Assembly (NCBI RefSeq): GCF_027622875.1
Contig: NZ_JAPZVP010000005.1
Coordinates: 87,339-151,338 of the forward strand
Direction: 5' to 3'
From: Glycomyces luteolus
Lineage (GTDB): Bacteria > Actinomycetota > Actinomycetes > Mycobacteriales > Micromonosporaceae
Length of the DNA stretch: 64,000 nt
Position numbers and translations under genes: made by a program. The notes under the pieces were generated by a model, which saw nothing but the letters and a program-made list of their open reading frames with translations, searched no databases and had not been told where the DNA came from. Of the stretch, positions 34,337 to 42,265 are shown one piece after another (the stretch's first letter is position 1; each line of letters opens with the position of its first letter).

Positions 34337-35142
34337 GCCTGATCCGCGCGGCGAAGCCGCAAGGCACGGGCGCGCGGGTCGGCGACGCCGCCCGGGCCTC
34401 CGGAGCCGTGGTGCTGACCGATGTGGTCAAGCGCTACGGCCGGGGCCCGGGCGCCGTCACGGCCCTCGACGGCGTCTCACTGCGCGTCGAGCCCGGCAGC
34501 TTCACCTGCCTGCTCGGCGCCTCCGGCTGCGGCAAGAGCACCCTGCTCTCGCTCGTGGCCGGACTCGACGACCTGACCGCCGGATCCATCGACGACGTGG
34601 AGCGGCCGGTCGCGATGATGTTCCAGGAACCGGCGCTGTTCCCGTGGCTCACCGTCGCGGGCAACGTCGAACTCGCACTGCGCGTGAGGGGCGTCGGTCG
34701 GGCTGAACGACGCCAGCGCGCCGCGGAGCTGCTGGACACGGTGCGGCTGGAGGGCTTCGCGCACAAGCGGCCGCACGAGCTCTCGGGCGGCATGCGGCAG
34801 CGCGTGGCGCTCGCGCGGGCGCTGGCGCAGGATGCGTCGGTGCTGCTCATGGACGAGCCCTTCGGGGCACTCGACGCCATGACCCGCGACATCCTGCACG
34901 ACGAGTTGGAGCGGATCTGGCGCGAGCGGGAGCTCACGGTCCTGTTCGTGACGCACAACGTGCGTGAGGCGGTGCGCCTGGGCGACCAGGTGGTGCTGCT
35001 GAGCTCGCGGCCGGGCCGGGTGCTCAACGTCTACGACGTGGCGATGGACCGGCCGCGCAGGATCGACTCGGCTCCCGTGGCGAACCTGGCGGCCGAGATC
35101 ACCGACGCACTGCGAGCAGAGGTGTCGCGCCATGCCGGTTGA
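34333..35142 (+). CDS. ABC transporter ATP-binding protein (SsuB-like)
   Basis: 269 residues with Walker A LLGASGCGKSTLL, signature LSGGMRQRVALARAL, Walker [15 protein letters not shown] and VTHNVREAV. Importer ATPase of the nitrate/sulfonate/taurine group. It overlaps both neighbours (4 nt upstream, 11 nt downstream), giving a compact binding protein-ATPase-permease operon. Confidence 0.9.
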   Translation: MSLIRAAKPQGTGARVGDAARASGAVVLTDVVKRYGRGPGAVTALDGVSLRVEPGSFTCLLGASGCGKSTLLSLVAGLDDLTAGSIDDVERPVAMMFQEPALFPWLTVAGNVELALRVRGVGRAERRQRAAELLDTVRLEGFAHKRPHELSGGMRQRVALARALAQDASVLLMDEPFGALDAMTRDILHDELERIWRERELTVLFVTHNVREAVRLGDQVVLLSSRPGRVLNVYDVAMDRPRRIDSAPVANLAAEITDALRAEVSRHAG

Positions 35143-36019
35143 GACGGTCGAAGTGGAGCGGGACCCGTCCCGCAAATGGGTCTCCGGGCTCGACGAGCTC
35201 GAGAAGACCCCGGTCACCGAGACCCGGTGGGGGCGCCTGGGCGCGAAGCTGTGGGCCGGCACCTGGCCGAAGGTGCTGGCGCTGGTCTTCGTGGTCGGGG
35301 CCTGGCAGCTGCTGTTCCTCAGCGGGTGGAAGGCGTCGTGGGTCCTCCCCGCGCCGCTGACGGTGTGGCAGGACCTGAGCGAGTACGCCGCCACCGCGGA
35401 CTACTGGCAGGCCATCCTCATCACCTTGCAGCGGGCCCTGACCGGTTTCGCGCTGTCGGTGGTGATCGGCACGCTGCTCGGGATCGCGGTGGCCCGGTTC
35501 AAGCCGCTGCGGGCGGCGATCGGCTCGCTGATCACCGGTCTTCAGACGATGCCGTCGATCATGTGGTTCCCGCTGGCGATCCTCCTGTTCCAGATCTCCG
35601 AGTCGACCATCATGTTCGTGGTGGTCCTCGGGGCGGTGCCCTCGATCGCCAGCGGCATCATCTCCGGGATCGACTATGTGCCGCCGGCGTGGAAGCGGGT
35701 CGGTGCGGTGCTGGGCATGAAGGGCCTGAACCTGTACCGGCACGTGGTCCTCCCCGCCACGCTGCCCTCGTTCGTCTCGGGCCTGAAGCAGGGCTGGGCG
35801 TTCGCGTGGCGGTCCCTCATGGCGGGCGAGCTGCTGGTGATCGTGGCCGGGCAGGGCTCGATCGGGGCGCTCATGCAGGGCGCCAGGGAGTTCAACGACG
35901 CGGCGCGGGTGCTCACTTGGATCATCACGGTCCTGGCCATCGGCATCGTGGTGGACGCGTTCTTCCGCGCCGCGGACAGTCGCATCCGCTCGTCCTGGGG
36001 CCTGCATCAGGACAGCTGA
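35132..36019 (+). CDS. ABC transporter permease (SsuC-like)
   Basis: 295 residues; six membrane segments and an EAA loop (AWKRVGAVLGMKGLNLYRHVVLPATLP). Closely typical of sulfonate/taurine permeases (GLQTMPSIMWFPLAILLFQI). It ends the second importer operon and is followed by a strong hairpin. Confidence 0.9.
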   Translation: MPVETVEVERDPSRKWVSGLDELEKTPVTETRWGRLGAKLWAGTWPKVLALVFVVGAWQLLFLSGWKASWVLPAPLTVWQDLSEYAATADYWQAILITLQRALTGFALSVVIGTLLGIAVARFKPLRAAIGSLITGLQTMPSIMWFPLAILLFQISESTIMFVVVLGAVPSIASGIISGIDYVPPAWKRVGAVLGMKGLNLYRHVVLPATLPSFVSGLKQGWAFAWRSLMAGELLVIVAGQGSIGALMQGAREFNDAARVLTWIITVLAIGIVVDAFFRAADSRIRSSWGLHQDS

Positions 36020-36034
36020 GCGGCCACCGTTCTT

Positions 36035-36069
36035 CCCCGCCGGGTGTCGCGCACCTTCACCCGGCGGGG
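36035..36069 (+). terminator. Terminator of the second sulfur importer
   Basis: 12-bp perfect stem CCCCGCCGGGTG (36035-36046) with 36058-36069 and an 11-nt loop, 15 nt after the permease stop. Confidence 0.8.
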
Positions 36070-36128
36070 GACCGTTCTCGATCGGTTCGAGCCCGTTCTC
36101 CCGGATCGCCACCCCGTCGCCCGAGACC

Positions 36129-36175
36129 GTCGGCGGCCGGGTTCCCGATCAGCTCGCGGGAACCCGGCCGTCGGC
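36129..36175 (-). terminator. Terminator of the XRE-cupin gene
   Basis: A long stem centred on CCGGGTTCCC (36137-36146) and GGGAACCCGG (36158-36167), extended outward to about 18 bp with two wobble pairs. It lies 32 nt beyond the stop of the minus-strand gene at 36208. Confidence 0.7.
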
Positions 36176-36207
36176 CACTGCCGCTCTCTCGAAGGGCCGC
36201 TTGCGGT

Positions 36208-36780
36208 TCAGGATCCCGGCGGGAGGTTGACCGTCATGACGAGGCTGCAGGTGCCGGTGCCCGCTCCGCGGTAGGCGTGCGGGACGTCGCCTCCGAAGGC
36301 AGCGGTCTGGCCCGCTTCGAGCTCGTGTTCGGCGCCGTCGACGACGAGGACCATCCGGCCGTCGACGACGCTGACGGTCTCCTGCACGCCCGCCTGGTGC
36401 GGGTGGCTGGCGTACTCGTCCCCCGGTTCGAGCCGCCAGCGCCAGACCTCGACCGGGGCCGGGCCGGGGGTGGTGAGCATGAGCCGGGCCTCGCCGCCGT
36501 GCTCGCCGGTCCACAGTGGCGCGATGGCCTCGGCGGTGGCGATGCGGACGCGGTCCCCGGCGGTGCCTTCCATGAGGGCGGAGACGGAGACGCCGAGGGT
36601 GTCGGCGAGCCGGACGAGAGTGGCGAGGTTGGGGTTGCCCTGGGCTTTCTCGAGGCCGACGAGCGCGCCTTTGCTGACGCGGGCGCGGCGGCCGAGTTCG
36701 TCGAGGGAGAGGCCCGCTCGGACGCGGGCGGCCTTGACGTTGGTCGCGACGGTTCGCAGCGCCGCCTCCGCCTCGCTCAT
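36208..36780 (-). CDS. XRE-family regulator with C-terminal cupin domain
   Basis: 190 residues: N-terminal Cro/CI helix-turn-helix (VKAARVRAGLSLDELGRRAR, VSKGALVGLEKAQGNPNLAT) and a C-terminal cupin (EYASHPHQAGVQETVSVVDG, LEAGQTAAFGGDVPHAY), the MqsA/PuuR-like regulator layout in which the cupin senses a small molecule. It is divergent from an EamA exporter, with three direct repeats in between. ATG 36780 with AGGAGAGG 7 nt upstream. Confidence 0.87.
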   Translation of the reverse strand: MSEAEAALRTVATNVKAARVRAGLSLDELGRRARVSKGALVGLEKAQGNPNLATLVRLADTLGVSVSALMEGTAGDRVRIATAEAIAPLWTGEHGGEARLMLTTPGPAPVEVWRWRLEPGDEYASHPHQAGVQETVSVVDGRMVLVVDGAEHELEAGQTAAFGGDVPHAYRGAGTGTCSLVMTVNLPPGS

Positions 36781-36823
36781 GGGCTCGCCTCTCCTGACGC
36801 GTAGGTCACTGGAATAGTTCAAG

Positions 36824-36875
36824 CGGTCGTTTGACTGACCGCCGTCGGTCGTTCTACTATTCTACTCGGTCGTTT
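36824..36875. promoter_or_regulatory. Three phased CGGTCGTT direct repeats
   Basis: CGGTCGTT occurs at 36824, 36846 and 36867, spaced 22 and 21 bp (two helical turns each), in the 117-bp gap between the divergent XRE and EamA genes. A TACTAT at 36855-36860 could be the EamA -10 box. Likely binding sites for the XRE regulator. Confidence 0.65.
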
Positions 36876-36897
36876 CGATAAAGAATGGTGGGATGCC

Positions 36898-37734
36898 GTG
36901 ATCGCGCTCGTGCTCGCCCTGGGCAGCTCGCTCGCCTACGGCTGCGCGGATTTCCTCGGCGGCCTCGGCGCGAGGAAGGCGAACGTGCTGCAGACGGTGA
37001 TGGTGGCGGCCCCGGCGAGCCTCGTAGTCGAGCTGCTGCTGTGGCCGCTGCTCGGGGCCTCGTTCGATCCGGCGACCGCGGTTTGGGGCGCGGCCTCGGG
37101 CGTCGCTTCGGCGGCGGCGTTCGTGCTGCTCTACCGCACGCTGGCGATCGGCCCGATGAACGTGCTCTCGCCGATCACGGCGCTCGTCTCGGCGGCACTG
37201 CCGGTCGGGGTGGGCCTGCTCCAGGGCGAGCACTTGGCGATGGCCGGGATGCTGGGCCTGCCGCTCGCACTGGTGGCGGTGGTGCTGGTGAGCGCCGGGC
37301 CGGGGATGCGGTCGTCGCGGCCTTCGCGCATCGCGCTGCTGCTGGCGTTCGGCGCGGGCGCGGCGATCGCGCTGCAGCTGGTGTTCCTGCACCAGGCGCC
37401 CGCCGGGAGCGGGGTCGGACCGCTGATCGTCGGCCGGGCCGTTTCGTCGGCGCTCACGTTGAGCGCGGCGTTCCTGTTGCGCCGCAGGCTGGGTGCGGAG
37501 CGGCCCGCTTACGCGATGCCGGCCGCGGCGGGCGCGCTCGACTCGGTCGCGAACCTGCTGTTCCTGCTGGCGGCGCGGGGCGGCGATCTGGCGGTCGTCG
37601 CCGTGATCGTGGCCTTGTACCCGGCCGGCACGGTGCTGCTGGCCCGCAAAGTGCTGGAGGAACGCCTGCATCGGGGTCAGCTCATCGGCCTCGGCACGGC
37701 GGCCGCCGCGGTCAGCCTTCTGGCGCTCAACTGA
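36898..37734 (+). CDS. EamA/DMT-family transporter
   Basis: 278 residues with ten membrane segments (IALVLALGSSLAYGCADFLG ... DLAVVAVIVALYPAGTVLLA). GTG start. Probably an exporter whose level is set by the divergent XRE-cupin protein, perhaps in response to its substrate (inference). Confidence 0.85.
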   Translation: MIALVLALGSSLAYGCADFLGGLGARKANVLQTVMVAAPASLVVELLLWPLLGASFDPATAVWGAASGVASAAAFVLLYRTLAIGPMNVLSPITALVSAALPVGVGLLQGEHLAMAGMLGLPLALVAVVLVSAGPGMRSSRPSRIALLLAFGAGAAIALQLVFLHQAPAGSGVGPLIVGRAVSSALTLSAAFLLRRRLGAERPAYAMPAAAGALDSVANLLFLLAARGGDLAVVAVIVALYPAGTVLLARKVLEERLHRGQLIGLGTAAAAVSLLALN

Positions 37735-37744
37735 GAGCGCCGCG

Positions 37745-38173
37745 CTAGGCCTTCTCGAGGAGCTGCTTGAGAGCCTCCAGGTTGGCGGCCACCGCGTTCT
37801 TGACCCGGGCCGCCGCCAGCGGTGCGATGAGCCGCGCCGGACCGGAGGCCTGGAGGTCCATCGAGTTGGTGAGGACGGTGCCGCCGTCGGCTGGGGCCAG
37901 CGCGTACGTGATCTCGCCGTGGAACGGACCGAGGACGCCCTGGATCGAGAGCCTGGTGTCCGGCTCGAAGCCGGTGATCTCCAAGGCTTCCTCGGCGTGG
38001 GCGGGGATGGTGCGGACCTGCGCGTACTGCGAGCCGACCCCAACGGGGCCGTCCGAGGTCTTGCGGGTCTCGCCGATCGCATAGTTCCAGCGGGGAATGT
38101 TCTCGAGGTCGGCCAGGTAGGCGAAGACCTCGGCGGGCCGGCGGTCGATCGTGATCGTGTTGGCGAACTGCAT
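37745..38173 (-). CDS. SRPBCC-family protein (polyketide cyclase/START-like)
   Basis: 142 residues: ITIDRRPAEVFAYLADLENI at the N-terminus and a long C-terminal helix (RLIAPLAAARVKNAVAANLE) define the SRPBCC ligand-binding fold. Function unknown; such proteins bind hydrophobic small molecules. It lies 47 nt upstream of nothing in the same direction, and is convergent with the EamA gene (10-nt gap). Confidence 0.8.
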   Translation of the reverse strand: MQFANTITIDRRPAEVFAYLADLENIPRWNYAIGETRKTSDGPVGVGSQYAQVRTIPAHAEEALEITGFEPDTRLSIQGVLGPFHGEITYALAPADGGTVLTNSMDLQASGPARLIAPLAAARVKNAVAANLEALKQLLEKA

Positions 38174-38220
38174 GAGAACTCCTCACCGAACGGAGCGGAG
38201 TCTCCGGCCTTCCCCGCACA

Positions 38221-39432
38221 CTACGCGCTCGGACGTGCCGCCGCGAGCTCGGAGGACGGGCGGCCGGCGGTGCGGCGTTCGGCCGCACCGGAGGCGGCGG
38301 CCACGGCGAGGGCGGTGAGGCCCAGGGCCACGCCGATCCACACTGGAGCGATGAGGCCGAGGCCGCCGTCGATGGCGAGGCCGCCGAACCAGGCGGAGAG
38401 CGCGATGCCGACGTTGAAGGCCGCGGCGTTCACCGAGGAGGCCAGCGCGGGAGCCTCCTTCGCGACGTCCATGACGCGGGTCTGGAAGACCGGGACCATC
38501 GCGAATCCGGCCGCGCCGAGGACGAACACCATGATCGCGGCCGAGACCGCGTACTGGGCCGCGAAGGCGAATACCGCCAAGGCGGCGGTGGCGGCGATGA
38601 TGGTGCCGTAGAGGGTCGGCATGAGCGCGCGGTCGGCGAGGCGGCCGCCGAGGAGGTTGCCGCAGGTGAGGCCGATGCCGAAGAGGATCAGGAGCCAGGG
38701 CACGGCGGCCGTGTCGAATCCGGAGACGCGGGTGAGGATCGGTTCCAGGAAGGTGATGGCGGCGTAGGCCGCGCCCCAGCCGAGCATCGTGACCGTCAGG
38801 ACGCGCCAGACCTGCGGCCTGCGGAAGACCCCGAGTTCGGTGCGCAGGGAGCCGCCGGTGTCGCCGGGCCGGGAGGGCACGAACGCGATGATCGCCGCCA
38901 GCGAGACCGCGCCGATGATCGCGATGCCCCAGAACGCCGCGCGCCAGCCGAGCTGCTGGCCGAGGGCGGTGCCGAAGGGCACGCCGACGACGTTCGAGAG
39001 GGTCAGGCCGGTCATCATGAGCGCGATGGCGCGGGAGCGCCGTTCGGGGGCGACGAGGCCGGCGGCCATGATCGGGCCGATGCCCATGAACGCGCCGTGG
39101 CAGAGGGCGGAGACGACGCGGCCGGTCATGAGGACGCCGTAGTCGGGGGCCTCCGCGGCGAGCACGTTGCCGGCGATGAAGAGGCTCATGAGGATGACGA
39201 GCATGGTCTTGCGCGGCAGGCGGGTCCCGGCGGCGGTCATGAGGGGGGCGCCGATCGCGACTGAGGCGGCGTAGCCGGTGACGAGGAGTCCGGCGGTGGA
39301 GATCGAGACGTTGAGGTCGTCGCCGAGCGGGCCGAGAAGGCCGACTACGACGAATTCGGTGAGGCCGATCCCGAACGCGCCCAAAGCGAGCGCTCCGAGG
39401 GCGAACATGCGGCGGCGTTTGGAGGCTGGCAT
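38221..39432 (-). CDS. MFS transporter (DHA1 type, AraJ/CmlA-like)
   Basis: 403 residues, 12 membrane segments. FGIGLTEFVVVGLLGPLGDD and GAPLMTAAGTRLPRKTMLV are typical of the drug:H+ antiporter-1 sugar/chloramphenicol efflux group. I chose ATG 39432; the open frame extends far upstream, through the genes on the other strand, without homology. Confidence 0.87.
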   Translation of the reverse strand: MPASKRRRMFALGALALGAFGIGLTEFVVVGLLGPLGDDLNVSISTAGLLVTGYAASVAIGAPLMTAAGTRLPRKTMLVILMSLFIAGNVLAAEAPDYGVLMTGRVVSALCHGAFMGIGPIMAAGLVAPERRSRAIALMMTGLTLSNVVGVPFGTALGQQLGWRAAFWGIAIIGAVSLAAIIAFVPSRPGDTGGSLRTELGVFRRPQVWRVLTVTMLGWGAAYAAITFLEPILTRVSGFDTAAVPWLLILFGIGLTCGNLLGGRLADRALMPTLYGTIIAATAALAVFAFAAQYAVSAAIMVFVLGAAGFAMVPVFQTRVMDVAKEAPALASSVNAAAFNVGIALSAWFGGLAIDGGLGLIAPVWIGVALGLTALAVAAASGAAERRTAGRPSSELAAARPSA

Positions 39433-39462
39433 CGCGCTCAAGTATTCGCCACCGCCGCGTAG

Positions 39463-39494
39463 TTTGTCGAGTGGTTTTTCCAACCGTTGACAAA
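39463..39494. promoter_or_regulatory. TTTGTC...GACAAA inverted repeat
   Basis: TTTGTC (39463-39468) and GACAAA (39489-39494) with an approximately symmetric GGTT/AACC inside, in the divergent MFS and glutathionyl-hydroquinone-reductase-like promoter region. TTGACA within the right arm could be a -35 box of the plus-strand gene. Confidence 0.4.
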
Positions 39495-39528
39495 ACAAGT
39501 CGACACGGAAAATGCGTAGGCTGGGCCC

Positions 39529-40656
39529 GTGGCACAGAGCGAACCGAACCGGACCGGCGGCACCGAGCACTCCACCAAGGGCGCGTATGTGACCGGCGGC
39601 GAGTTCACCAGGGACACCAACTACATCGAGGACCGCATCGTCGCCGACGTCGACGCGGTGCGGGCCGCCCCCGTGGAGCCGCACTCCAAGATCGGCGACC
39701 CCCGCATGGCCGGGCTCACCGAGGGCGCGCACGCCTGGCCGGTCGAACCGGGCCGCTACCGGCTCGTGGCCGCGCGGGCCTGCCCATGGGCGCACCGGTC
39801 GATCATCGTCCGCCGCCTCCTCGGCCTCGAATCGGTGCTCTCGCTGGCGACGCCCGGCCCCGTGCACGACGTCCGCTCGTGGACGTTCGACCTGGGCCCC
39901 GACGGCCGCGATCCCGTGCTGGGCACCGAACGGCTGCAAGAGCACTACTTCAAGCGCTTCCCCGAGTACCCGCGCGGCATCACCGTCCCCGCGATCGTCG
40001 ACGTGCCCACGGGCGAGGTGGTCACCAACAACTACCCGCAGCTGACCTTCGACCTCTCGACCCAGTGGGCCGCCCACCACCGCGAGGGTGCGCCCGACCT
40101 CCTCCCGGCCGGTCTCGTCGACGAGATGCTCCCGGTGATCGAGCGGATCTTCACCGAGGTCAACAACGGCGTGTACCGCGCGGGTTTCGCCGGATCGCAG
40201 CGCGCCTACGAACTGGCGTACCAGCGCCTGTTCAAGGCCCTCGACTGGCTGGAGGAGCGCCTCGCCGACCGCCGGTACCTGATGGGCGACCACATCACCG
40301 AAGCGGACGTGCGGCTCTTCACGACCCTCCTCCGCTTCGACCCGGTCTACCACGGCCACTTCAAATGCAACCGGAGCAAGCTCACCGAGATGCCGGTCCT
40401 GTGGGCGTACGCGCGCGACCTCTTCCAGACCCCCGGCTTCGGGGACACCGCGGACTTCGACCAGATCAAACGGCACTACTACGTGGTGCACGAGGACATC
40501 AACCCGACCCAGGTCGTGCCCGCCGGCCCGGACCTCGAGAACTGGCTCTCCGAGCACGGCCGGGAGTCCCTGGGCGGCAGCCCCTTCGGTGAAGGCACCG
40601 CACCTGGACCCGTCGCGCCCGAGGAGCGCCCGCCCGGGGCGAACCCGCTCTACTGA
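39529..40656 (+). CDS. Xi-class glutathione S-transferase-like reductase (YqjG/ECM4 family)
   Basis: 375 residues. Cys85 in AARACPWAHRSIIVRRLLGL is the catalytic cysteine of glutathionyl-hydroquinone reductases, and the C-terminal GST helices are present (YLMGDHITEADVRLFTTLLR). Actinomycetes use mycothiol rather than glutathione, so the natural thiol may differ. It would reduce quinone-thiol conjugates. GTG start at 39529; divergent from an efflux MFS. Confidence 0.87.
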   Translation: MAQSEPNRTGGTEHSTKGAYVTGGEFTRDTNYIEDRIVADVDAVRAAPVEPHSKIGDPRMAGLTEGAHAWPVEPGRYRLVAARACPWAHRSIIVRRLLGLESVLSLATPGPVHDVRSWTFDLGPDGRDPVLGTERLQEHYFKRFPEYPRGITVPAIVDVPTGEVVTNNYPQLTFDLSTQWAAHHREGAPDLLPAGLVDEMLPVIERIFTEVNNGVYRAGFAGSQRAYELAYQRLFKALDWLEERLADRRYLMGDHITEADVRLFTTLLRFDPVYHGHFKCNRSKLTEMPVLWAYARDLFQTPGFGDTADFDQIKRHYYVVHEDINPTQVVPAGPDLENWLSEHGRESLGGSPFGEGTAPGPVAPEERPPGANPLY

Positions 40657-40660
40657 GCGG

Positions 40661-41302
40661 TCACCAGCTCGCGGTGACCCCGATCCGGCGCTCCCACTCC
40701 GCGACGGCGGGGCCGTCCGGGTCCCAGCGCCGACAGAACTCGCGCAGTTCGACGCACCGGTCGACCATGGCGGCCCGGCGGAGCGGCCAGTCCGGGACGG
40801 GCGCGCCGTAGGCCGCGAAGAAGGCGTCGAGCGCGGCGACCCGGTCCGGATGGTGCATCCGCACGATCCACTCGCACCACGCCAGGTCCTCGACCGGGTC
40901 GCCGAGATGCGCGAACTCCCAGTCGACCACCGCGGTGACAGCGAAGGTGCCGGGATCGAGCAGGAGGTTGTTCGGCCCGAAGTCGCCGTGGACCAGGACG
41001 CCCTCGCCGAGGGAGGAGGCCACCGCGTGGATGCGGCGCAGGACCGTCCCGCAGGAGCGCAGCACGGCCGCGGCATCGGTGTCCAGGAGTTCTTGTCCCG
41101 GTGCGCCCTCGACGAAGCCGAGCGTCAGCGCGCCCTCGCCCGCGCCGAGCAGCGGGGGGACCGGGATCGTCCCGGCGAGGTCGGTGATCAGCAACCGCTC
41201 GCGCTCGAGGCGCAGGGCGGCATCAGGTCCTTGGTAGTGCTTCACGACGGTGGCCCGGTCGCCGTTGGTCAGGTTCGTGTAGCCGTGCGGGAGTCGACGC
41301 AT
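40661..41302 (-). CDS. Aminoglycoside phosphotransferase (APH)-family kinase-like protein
   Basis: 213 residues, shorter than most APH proteins (~260-300). The catalytic loop HGDFGPNNLLLD and metal-binding AVVDWEFAHLGDP are intact, while the N-terminal nucleotide lobe is reduced (NLTNGDRATVVKHYQGPDAA). Substrate could be an antibiotic, a sugar or choline. Convergent with the preceding gene, with 4 nt between the stops. Confidence 0.8.
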   Translation of the reverse strand: MRRLPHGYTNLTNGDRATVVKHYQGPDAALRLERERLLITDLAGTIPVPPLLGAGEGALTLGFVEGAPGQELLDTDAAAVLRSCGTVLRRIHAVASSLGEGVLVHGDFGPNNLLLDPGTFAVTAVVDWEFAHLGDPVEDLAWCEWIVRMHHPDRVAALDAFFAAYGAPVPDWPLRRAAMVDRCVELREFCRRWDPDGPAVAEWERRIGVTASW

Positions 41303-41459
41303 CTGCCGAGTATGCGGCGGCGGTACCCGGGTGGGCGAGCGGTTGAACGGCGATGGAACTCCTGGTTCGCGGTGTGAAGTGGGGCCGTTACCGTGGTCTG
41401 ACCGCCCGCGCTCGGTTACGGTTGCCCCGACCGCCGCAGTCCAGGACGGAAGGCCCGCC

Positions 41460-42203
41460 GTGATCTACAGCCTCTTCGACTCCGCCGCCGCGTACCAGCC
41501 GAGCGAGGCCGAGCAGTCCGAGCCCGTGCCGCCGATCGAGGCGGTCCTGTTCGACTTCAGCAACACCATCTTCAAGCTCATCGACGCGGGCACCTGGCTG
41601 CGCCGTGTCGCCGCCGAGACCGGCCGCCCGATCGACGACGCGCTGATCGAGAAGACCGCCGCGCAGCTCGGCGAGGCCTACCGGATTCCCGAGGTCGCCG
41701 CCCTGCAGGTCGGCCGCGACGAGTCCGCCGAACAACACCGTGTGGCACTGCTCGGCTGGTTCGAGCACGTCGACTTCCTCCAAGGCGTCGAAGCCGAGGC
41801 GTACGCTGCGATCGCCGCCCCCGACGCCTGGGTCCCCTACCCGGACACCGAGCCGCTGCTGCGCGAGCTGCGCCGCCGCGGGATCAAGACCGGCATCGTC
41901 TCCGACTTCCCCTGGGACGTGGGCGTCCACATGGAGCACTTCGGCCTCGCCGACCTCATCGACGTCCGCGTCGTGTCCTACCAGTTCGGCACCGAGAAGC
42001 CCGACCCCGTGCTCTTCCGCGCCGCCTGCGAGCGCCTCGGCGTCGACCCGCGCCGCACGCTCATGGTCGGCGACAACCCGGCAAAGGACGGCGGCGCGGC
42101 CGCGAGCGGCCTGCGCGCGTACATCCTCCCGGGCGAGGTCCGCACCGGCGAACGCGGCCTGGCTCACGTGCTCGGCTTCTTGGACCAGCACGGCCTCCGC
42201 TGA
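41460..42203 (+). CDS. HAD-superfamily hydrolase
   Basis: 247 residues. Motif I is VLFDFSNTIF: the nucleophile Asp is present but the usual D+2 acid is Ser, as in some actinobacterial HAD-IA proteins; motif II is TGIVSDF, the Lys is in GTEKPDP, and motif III is MVGDNPAKDGGAA. Probably a small-molecule phosphatase or dehalogenase-like enzyme. GTG 41460 with GGAAGG 6 nt upstream. Confidence 0.8.
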   Translation: MIYSLFDSAAAYQPSEAEQSEPVPPIEAVLFDFSNTIFKLIDAGTWLRRVAAETGRPIDDALIEKTAAQLGEAYRIPEVAALQVGRDESAEQHRVALLGWFEHVDFLQGVEAEAYAAIAAPDAWVPYPDTEPLLRELRRRGIKTGIVSDFPWDVGVHMEHFGLADLIDVRVVSYQFGTEKPDPVLFRAACERLGVDPRRTLMVGDNPAKDGGAAASGLRAYILPGEVRTGERGLAHVLGFLDQHGLR

Positions 42204-42228
42204 GGACAGTTCGACCTGACCTGCCGGT

Positions 42229-42259
42229 TTGACTTGGAGTGCACTCCAAGTCATAGCGT
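42229..42259 (+). promoter_or_regulatory. MerR-type promoter with a perfect 22-bp palindrome
   Basis: A 22-bp perfect palindrome (42231-42252; half-site GACTTGGAGTG) overlaps -35 TTGACT (42229-42234). With -10 TAGCGT (42254-42259) the spacer is 19 bp, the stretched spacing that MerR-family activators correct. The ATG of the SDR gene starts 7 nt after the -10, so the transcript would be leaderless. Confidence 0.75.
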
Positions 42260-42265
42260 CGGGGC

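Noticed and set aside
39433..41076. Upstream extension of the MFS frame on the minus strand
   Set aside because: It runs through the glutathionyl-reductase and APH genes without homology; the MFS protein starts normally at 39432.
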